A DNA stretch of 64,000 nt from NCBI GenBank assembly GCA_903896925.1, contig CAITZM010000033.1, positions 1 to 64,000 on the forward strand. Direction: 5' to 3'. Every line of letters begins with the position of its first letter. Position 1 is the stretch's first letter. Made by a program: the position numbers and the translations under genes. The stretch comes from an uncultured Lentisphaerota bacterium. GTDB taxonomy: Bacteria > Verrucomicrobiota > Kiritimatiellia > CAIQIC01. Of this stretch, positions 49,777-58,700 are shown piece after piece. The notes under the pieces are model-generated. The model worked only from the letters and a program-made list of their open reading frames with translations. It was not told where the DNA came from and searched no databases.

Positions 49777-52700
49777 TCAGCCCTGCGCGGTGCAGCGGCG
49801 GCGGATGCGCCGCACGAGCCACGCGACGCCCACCAGGCCGAGCAGCGAGGCCGTGCCCGGCTCCGGCACCGCCGTCAACGTGATCTTATGCCCGTTGGCG
49901 AGGTTGTCACCGTAGTTGATCGTGAACAGATTGGTCGAACCGCTCTGGCCGACGACGGGCAGCATCATGCCCTGCGCCCACAGCACGCCGTTGCTCGGCC
50001 CGCCCACATCCATCAGCGTCAGCCACTGGGCCGCGTTCAGCGGGTCGAAGTCGGAAGCGCCTGTCCAATCCACGAGGGTGTAGGACGCGCCGGCGACCAG
50101 GCTGTAGGCCCGCAGGTCCAGCTTCAGCAGGCCGCCGGAGATGGTCAGGCTGTTGGTGACGATGCTCCGGTCGTTGACCTGGGCGCCGTTGCCCAGTTCC
50201 ATCTCCAGGATGCCGGCGTTGGCCAGCGTCAGGCTGGCGACATATTGCGTGGCGATGCTGTTGCCCGGCGCGTAGACGCCGCCGCTGCCGACCACCAGCG
50301 TGCTGAGCGGGCCGTTGCCGCCCACCAGGCCGTTGCTGATGACGGTGATGACGCCGCCGTTATGCAGGCCGTTCACGAAGTAGTTCGCGTTGCTGACGAG
50401 CGTGCCGCCACCGAAGTTGTTCGTGCCGGTCAGCCTCAGCGTGCCGCCGCCGGTCAAGGTGAAGGTGCTGGCGCCCGTCAAGACACCGCCGAAGACGTTG
50501 GTGGCGTTGACCAGCTGGAGGGTCAGGCCGCCGCCGCCGTTGGTCACCATGCTCCCGCTGGCGCCGGTGAGGCCGGCGATGGCCAGGCTGTTCCCGTCCA
50601 AATCCAGGACCCCCAGACTGTCCACATAGACCCGCGTGCTGCTGGAGAGCGTGGCCCCGCTGGCGAGCTTCAGGGTGCCGTTGCTGATGGTCGTGGTGCC
50701 GCTGTAGCTGTTCGCGCCGGAGAGCGTCAGGGTGCCAACGCCGGACTTGACCAGGTTGCCGCCGTTGGTGATGGCGCCGGTGAGCGCGAGGTTGCCGGCG
50801 GACGTATCGAAGTTGCCGGAGGTGGCCAGGTTGACGGTGTTGGTCAGCTGCCACGAGCCACCGTAGGTGCCGAGCGAGCCGCCGGCCATCGTCACCAGGC
50901 CGCTGCCCAACGGATTGTCCTGGCCCATCCGGAGCAGGCCGTTGCTGATCGTGGTGCCGCCGACGTAGCTATTGTTGGCATAGGCTGCGGCGAGGGTCTG
51001 CGTACCGCTGCCGCCCATGACCAACGCCAGGTTGTTATCGTTGACACCGACACTGCCCAGCGAGCCATCAAAGAAACTATCGCCCGTCGTATGGAGGGTC
51101 AGGATGGAGAGCGTGGCCGCACCGCCGATGACCCTGTTCGTATTGAGGCCACCGCCCCCGTTGGTGCTGACCAAGCCAGCCAGCGTCTGATTATAACCAT
51201 CGAGCATCAAGGTGGCGGTATTGGTCCGGGCCGCGACGCTTTGCGCCTGCAAATTCAGCACCGTCGTCGTCGGCAGCGCGTCGTTGATGCCCAGCTGAAC
51301 CGTGAGGCCATTAAAGTTGACGTTGCTCACAGCCAGATACGTGTTGCCATTATAGGACGATTGGCCCTTCAGGATGTACAGCGCGCCGCCATTGTTGGCC
51401 GCACTGGCGCGCAACGTCAGGTCGCCTGTGCCGCCAATCCCTTGATCCATGGTGACCAAGGCCTTGCCGGCGTTATAGGTGTTGATGGCCGCACCGCCAG
51501 CCAACGTGATGGGCCCTTGCAGTTCGAAGACACCCGTGTTCTCGTTCAGCAGCAGCGCGCCGTAGGCGGCGGGAGCGGTGCCGATACCGCTGCCCGAGAG
51601 CGTGAGGGGCACCGCATTGGTCGTGTGGGACGCGAACTGCAAGCGTGCGCCATTGGAAACCACGGCGCCCACGCTCGCCGGGCTTAGCGCATCCTGCCGG
51701 TCCAGGCGCAACACACCTTCGCCCACCAGCGTCCACCCCGTATAGGAGTTCGAGGCGTTAAGGGCCAAGACGCTGTTGCCGGTCTTGGTCAGCCCGCCGC
51801 CGCCGGAGAGCACTCCGCTATTGGTGGAAGCGGTGTTGTTGCCGCCCACCGTCAGAGTGATGGCATTGCCGCTGAGATTGGTCAGGCCGATGTTCTGCGT
51901 GCCGGCCAGGCCGCCGAGGGTGAAGGCCGTGGTGCCGCCGATGAAGCTGACCGTACCCGCCGCGTTCGTATAGTTCAGCGTGCTGTTGGTCAGGGCCAGC
52001 GTGCTGCCGATGACCAGCGTGCCGGCGTTGGGGATGGTGTCGCCGGAATAGGCGTTGGTGCCGGCTATCGTCAGCGTGCCGGCGGTGCTCTTGACCAGCG
52101 CCGCGCCGCCGTTGAACTGGCCCAGGTTCATCAGCGTGCCGGACTGCAGGTTCAAGACACCGAGCGGAGCGGCGGCGCTGCCGATGCTCGCGCCGGTCAT
52201 GTCCAGCGTGCCCCCGTTGAGGTTGATGGTGCTGGTGCAGTTGCTGGGACCGACCGTGATGGGGGCGTAGGATCTAAAGACGCCGCCGGAGAGGGTCAGC
52301 GTGCCATTGGCGGAGCCGGTGCCGGTTTGGGAGGCGAGCGAGAAGCTGCCGCCGGGATTCACGGTGAACTCGCCGCCGCCGACCATCAGCGTGGCCGTGG
52401 CCGTGGTGGTGTTCGCACCGCTCTTGGCCGCCATGACGATGCTCGTCACGGTGAAGACGCCGTTGTCGAAATAGAGATTGCCGAACGCGCTGCCGGCGCC
52501 GCCGCCGGTCTCGATGCCGTTGGTCAGGGCGCCGGCGGTGACGTACGCCGGATGGCCCAGCAGGTTGAGCGTGCCCGTGATGGTCGCACCGGTGCCGGTA
52601 CCCGTCTTGCTGCCGATGGTGATCTCGGTGGTCGCCCCGCTCTTGCCGCCAATGGTCACGGTGCCGGCGCTGCCGTTGGTCTGTGAGGCAAATTTGACCA

Positions 52701-55700
52701 CCCCGTTGGCCTTGGACAGGCCGATGGTGAGCTTATCCACGGCCAAGGTGTTGACACCTGCGCCCAGGATGAGGGTGCCGCCGGTGGCGCCTGCGTTCGA
52801 GCCAAGCGAGTGCCCAACTTGCAGCGCCGTGGCGGTGATGAGGTTGTTGGTGTCGGACAGGGTCAACTGGCCTGAACTCTTCTGGCCATAGCCGACACGC
52901 ACTTCGTTGAGCGGGACGGCGCTGCTGCCAAGGATCACGCTGCCCAGTCCGGAGAGGTCCAGTATGCCGCTGCTGGAACTGGTGTCCACGGCTTGGGCCC
53001 TGCCGATGACCACATACGCGGCTGTATTGGTGACCACCAAAGAACCCGCACCGCTCACGACCAATCTATTCGTGGTGGAAGTGGTGCCTCCAAAATCAAC
53101 ACCATTGGTGAGGCCGCCCGCCCCGTTGATCGTCAACGTCTGGCCGGCGCCGATGTTGATCATGTTCGTGGCGAACGCGCCGGTGGACTGCACCAGCAGT
53201 TGGCCTATGGTCTGGCTGTAGGAGGGGAGATCCAGATGGCCCGCGCCGGTGCCTTCGCCCAAGGACACTCCGCCCGTGGTCGGCAAAGCATCCGTGATAC
53301 CTACCCGCAAGGTATTCCCATTGTTGACCAAGGTGCCACCGCCGAAACTGCTGGCCGCCGTCAGCACCACGGTACCGCCGTTGCCGCCGCCGACGACCAG
53401 ATTGGAGGAACCGCCTATCGCCGCCGGATAGGTCAACACGCCGCCGCCACCGCCCAGGCGATAGGTCGTGCCATTGAAGGCCCACGCGCCGCTGTAGGTC
53501 CCGGTGCTGCCGGCCGCCATGCCGAGGAACAGGCTGTTGAAGCCACCCGTAGCAAAGTCAATCGTCTCGGAGTTGTCGCCGACCATGGCCAGGGCGCCCG
53601 CCGAGGCGGTGTCGAGCCTGCCGGAGCCCAGCCAGTTCACCACCGAGCCATAAGCGCCGGTGGCCACCAGCGCGCCGGCGCTGTTGATGAGCACGTTGCC
53701 GGTGGGCGGCAGGGCACTGGCGCCGAAGGCCAGCAAGCCGCCGTTGACGAACGTCCCCCCGCTGTAGCTGTTGGCGCCGGTGAGCTGCAGCACGCCGGTG
53801 CCGACCTTGGTCAGGCTGCCCCCTTGCGACAGCACGCCACCATAGACCAGATCCACGTTGTTATTGCCCAGGGAGAGCGCCACGTTCACGCCACCCGCGT
53901 TGGTCAGCGCCACATTGCCCGTGCCCGCCAACCCGCCCACGGTGTAGGCGTTGGTGGTGGCGGAGAAGCCGAGGCCGTCAGATGCAGCAGCATTGGTGAT
54001 CGTGACGAGCTGCGCCGCCGTGGAGCTCAGCAACAACAATTGCCCGCCGTTGATGGTGGTGGGGCTGACGAAGGCCGTGGTGTTGGTGAGCGCCAGCACG
54101 CCGCCGTTGATGGTCGTGGGCCCCGTATACTTGATCGTGGTGCCGCTCAAGGTTTGCGTGTAGGTCCCGTTCATGAGCAGCGCAATATTCCCGTCGATTC
54201 TGCCGGAATAGACGTGGTTCGTCGGGTTGGGATTGCCCAAGGTCAACACCACCTGGGTGGCATTCACGGTATTGGTGATCGTGCGGGTGAAGGACGAATC
54301 CCTCAGGCCTGCGAGCGTTTGGCTGAAGCCGTTGAAGTCGAAGAGGCCGGTGGCGGAACCGGCCACCTGCAACACAGCGTTCGTGGCCAGGCCGTTGTTC
54401 GCCCCCAGTTTGACCGTGTCCTGCGAGATGCTGAAATCGGCATACGAGCCGCCGCCGCTAAACACCACGGTACCGATCCGGCTCACCACCCCCACCGAAC
54501 TGGTGACGGCACCGGCGATGACCAGGGTTCCCCCGGCACCCGTGCTGCCAAAATGGCCGCCGGCGGCCGCGATGTTACTGATGGTAATCGGGCCACTGAA
54601 CGCGCCGGTACTCGCACCCGCGTATTCAAGCAGGCCGCGTCCCGAGGCGCCGCTATTGTTATACAGCGCGATGGCGTTGGTGATGGTGACCCCATCGCCT
54701 ACCGTCACGCGCACCGCGGTGCTGGTCATGACCAAGGTGCCTGAGCCCAGCGCAGCGTTGTTGTTCAAGGTCAATTGACCGGCGCTGATGAAGGTGCCGC
54801 CGCTGTAGGTGTTGCTGCCGCCGAGCGTCGTGGTGCCCGTGCCGGTCTTGGTCACGGTGCCCGTGCCCGCCAGGTTGGCCGTGGCGGTGCCGCCGGAGAA
54901 GGCGTAGGACGCACCCACCAGCGTGCCGTTGGAAATGACGCCACCGCTCAGGGTGACGACCCCATTGGTCACATTGGGGAACGTGTTCAGATCGTAGCCG
55001 CCGCCGCGCACGGTCACCGCGGCGGTGGCCGGCAACGCATTGAAGAGGCCCAACTGCAACACGCCGTTGCTGATGGTGGTGGTGCCGCTGAAGCTGTTCA
55101 CGGCGTTCAGCACGAGCACGCCGCCGCCGCTCTTGGTCAGGCCTCCGATGTTGGAGTCATCCAGGACGCTGGCGAAGGTTACGGGCAGGTTGGTGGTGTC
55201 GATGGCGATGGCGCCGGTGCTGTTCTTGATCCGCGCAGAAAGGTCCAGGGTAATGCCCGACCCGTACCGCAGGGTGCCGCCGCCAAAGGTGATATCGCCG
55301 CTGGTGCCCAGTGCCGCATCGTTGTTGAACGTCAGCACGCCGCCATTCAGCCGCGTCCCCCCGTTATAGGAGTTCACGCCGGAGAGCACCAGCGTACCGG
55401 TGCCGGTCTTGGTCAGGCTGCCGGCCCCACCGATGCTGTCGGCGACCAGCAGGGTGCCACCCGCGCCCACGCTCAGCCCGCCATTGAAGGTGCCCCAGTT
55501 GATGGCATAGCCAACCAGGTTGGTAATCAAGCTGCCGGTCACTTGCAACGTACCGCCATTGACATGGAGGTTGCCCGCCGCCGGCAGGTTGACGTAGTCA
55601 CCGATGGATAGCATCCCTCCCTCGAGTGCCATGCCACCGGTAAAGGTGTTCGTGCCGGACAGCGTCGTGACGCCACCGCTGTTGGTCAAGGCCCCGGAGC

Positions 55701-58700
55701 CGGCCAGGTTCGCATAGGCGGTGCCGCCGGAGAACGTATAGGACGAGCCGACCAGGGTGCCATTGGAGATGCCACCGGAGCTCATCGTGATCGCGCCATT
55801 GGTCACATTCGGGAAACCGTTGAGGTCATAGATGCCGCCGGCCATACTCACGGCGCCATTAGCAGGCAGCGCATTGAAGAGGCCCAACTGCAGCCTGCCG
55901 CCCGTGAGCAGCGTGGTCCCGCTGAACGTGTTGACGCCATTGAGCACCTGCAAGCCGGTGCCTGATTTGACCAGCGACCCGGCGCCTGAAAGGCTGCCGG
56001 AAAAAGCCCCCGACTGATTGCCGCCACCGAGCGTCAGCGTGACCGCGGCGCCGGCGTCGTTCGTCAAGGCGATGTCGCCCGTGCCGCTCAGGCCGCCGAT
56101 GGTGAAGGCGTTGGTCGCGAGGAAGCCCACGCCTTGGGCGACGAGGTTGGTGATGTCGCGGTCGCCGCCCATGGCATTGGCGGTGGCGAGCAACAGACGG
56201 CCACCGTTGATGGTCACCATGCTGTTGAAGCCCGACGTATTGGTCAAGATCAAGGTGCCGCCATTGACGGTGGTGGGCAGGCTGTAGGTGATCTGGCTGC
56301 CGCTGAGCGTCAGCACGCCGCTGCCGGACTTGGTCAGGGCCAATCTGTTGGAGGGACCGGTCTTGTTGCTGTCCCGCAAATAACCGGCATAGACGAAGTC
56401 GGCCGTGTTGTTCACCACCAACAGGCTGGGGCCTGAATTAGTATCCGTGACGGCGGCATCATTAACCTCGATGACGCCATTGGTGCCCGGGTCGGAGATG
56501 CCGGCGACGGTATTGGTGTGGCCCAGCAGCAGGAGCCGGCCATAGGATCCGGCGAAGGTGAGGATGGCGCTGGAAGCGATCTGGTCGCTGGCTTCCATCC
56601 GCACCAGGACATTGGCGCCGGCGGCGGCGGCATTGCCGATCTGGAAGTTGCCCGGCACCGTCAGACCGCCGGTCGTGTTGCTCAACGTGAGGGTGCCGTT
56701 GGCGGCGATGGTCATGCCGGGATAGGTGTTGTTGCCGGTGAGCGTCAGGTTGTTGGTGCCCAGTTTGACCAGACCCCGCGTGGCTTGCGGCGTGGCATAG
56801 AGGAAGTCACCGGCCGTCGTGTCGATGCCCACGAGCGCGTCGGCGTTCATGGCAACACCGGCCATCCCGTTGGCCCACAGGGTGTCTACGTTGGCGGATG
56901 TGAAGAACCCGCCGGCGGAGCCTACGCCCAGCGCCAGGGCTGCATTGGAAAGGACATTGATGGTGCCTGCCGGAGGCTGGGCCGACGTGTTGGCCAGGCT
57001 CAAGGCGCCGTTGCTGACGATGGTGCCGCCGCTGTAGGTATTCGCGCCGGAGAGGGTCAGCACGCCCGCGCCCTGCTTGATCAGGATGCCGTTCTGGCCC
57101 ACACCCACGGCGTCCTGGAGCTTCTGGACGATGAGGATGTCCTTGCCGTAGCCCACATTCAAGGTGCCGCCGTTGGTGGTCAGGAAGGCATAGGTCAGGT
57201 TGCTCATGTAGTTCAAACTGGTGGCATAGGGGCTGAGCGTGCCGCCATCCATGGTGAGTTCCGTATAAGTGCCCGAGGAGCCGCGTGTCGTCGGGAAGGA
57301 GGGCAACGTCACGAGGCTGCCCTTGCCAAAATAGAGCACGCCCGTGTTGTTGGGACTGCCCGCCAGGGCGCTGAACGCGGAGGCGCTGAAGACACCATTG
57401 CTGACGGCAAAATAGCCGTAGGTATTGGTGGTTAGCGAGCCGCCACCGACGTACAACGTGGTCACCGTGGCCGTGCCGCCGGATTGGTGATAATAGGCCG
57501 TGACGTTGGTTGCGAAATTACCGCTGCGCCCAAGCAGCAGAGAAGTGGCCCACATCTGGCCATTGGTCATCTCGAAGAGGCCGTGGGTATTGTGGTTCAC
57601 GCCCACATACAGATTGGGGCCGGCGTTCAAGGTGCCGCCATAGAGGTGATATTCGCCATAGGAACCGACGGTAGAGCCGTCTTGGATGGCCGTGCCGAAC
57701 GACACCGCGCCGGCGGTCTGCACGACGATGCCCGTCGCGGCGGCCAGGTTGCCCACCATGAAGTTTGCGCCGCTGACCGATCCGCCCTGGATATTGACCG
57801 TGGCGGTACTGTTCGCCAGTTTGCCTAGATAGATGTTGTTGGCGCCAGCCGAGACGTTCCCCGACACGTTCAGCGTACCCTCGCTCACAAGGGGGGCGCC
57901 GCCGAGGTTCGCATCGCCGGTCAGCGTCAACGTGCCCCCGCCGGCCTTCGTCCAGGCCCCCGCGCCGCTGATGTTGTTGGTAATGGTCAGCGTGGTGCCG
58001 GCATCCACCACATTGGTGCCCGCGCCGGCCAGCGTGACCGTGCGATTGCTCAGCGTCATGTCGCCGCTGGTTTGCAACGCGCCGCCGTTGAAGGTCAGGC
58101 TGTTGCCTGTGCCCAGCGCGGTGTCGTTGGTCACGTTCAGTATGCCGCCGTTGATCGTCACGCCGCCGCCAAAGGAGTTCGCGCCGGACAGGACCAGCGT
58201 ATTCGGGCCGAGCTTGGTCACGCCGGCCCCGGCGAGCGTGATGGCCGTGGCCCACTCGCCGCTGCCATTGCTGGTGTCGAAGCCGAGCGCGGAACCGGCA
58301 GCAAAGGCGCCGCTATTGCCCAGCAGGTTATTGATCTGCGTGGTGTTCCAGTCGCTGCCGCCGCCGTAATTGATCGCCAATGTCGCGCCGTTGGACACCG
58401 CCAGCCTGCCCGCCGTGGCGTAGCCGGGCAGCGCATTCGTGGTCGTGGCCAGCAGGGAGCCCGCCTGGATCACCGTGCCGCCGGTGTAGGTGTTCGCGCC
58501 GGAGAGCGTCAGCATACCTGCGCCCTGCTTGGTCAAACTGCCGCTGCCGTTGGCGCCGATGGAGACCGTCGGCACCGTCGGATTGGTGCTGCCGCCGCCC
58601 ATCAAGGTGACCACGGGCGCCAGGGTGTAACCAACGCCGGGGCTGGTGATGATCAGGTTGGTCACCTGCCCATAGGTCAGGCTGCCCAGCGTCAGGTCGG

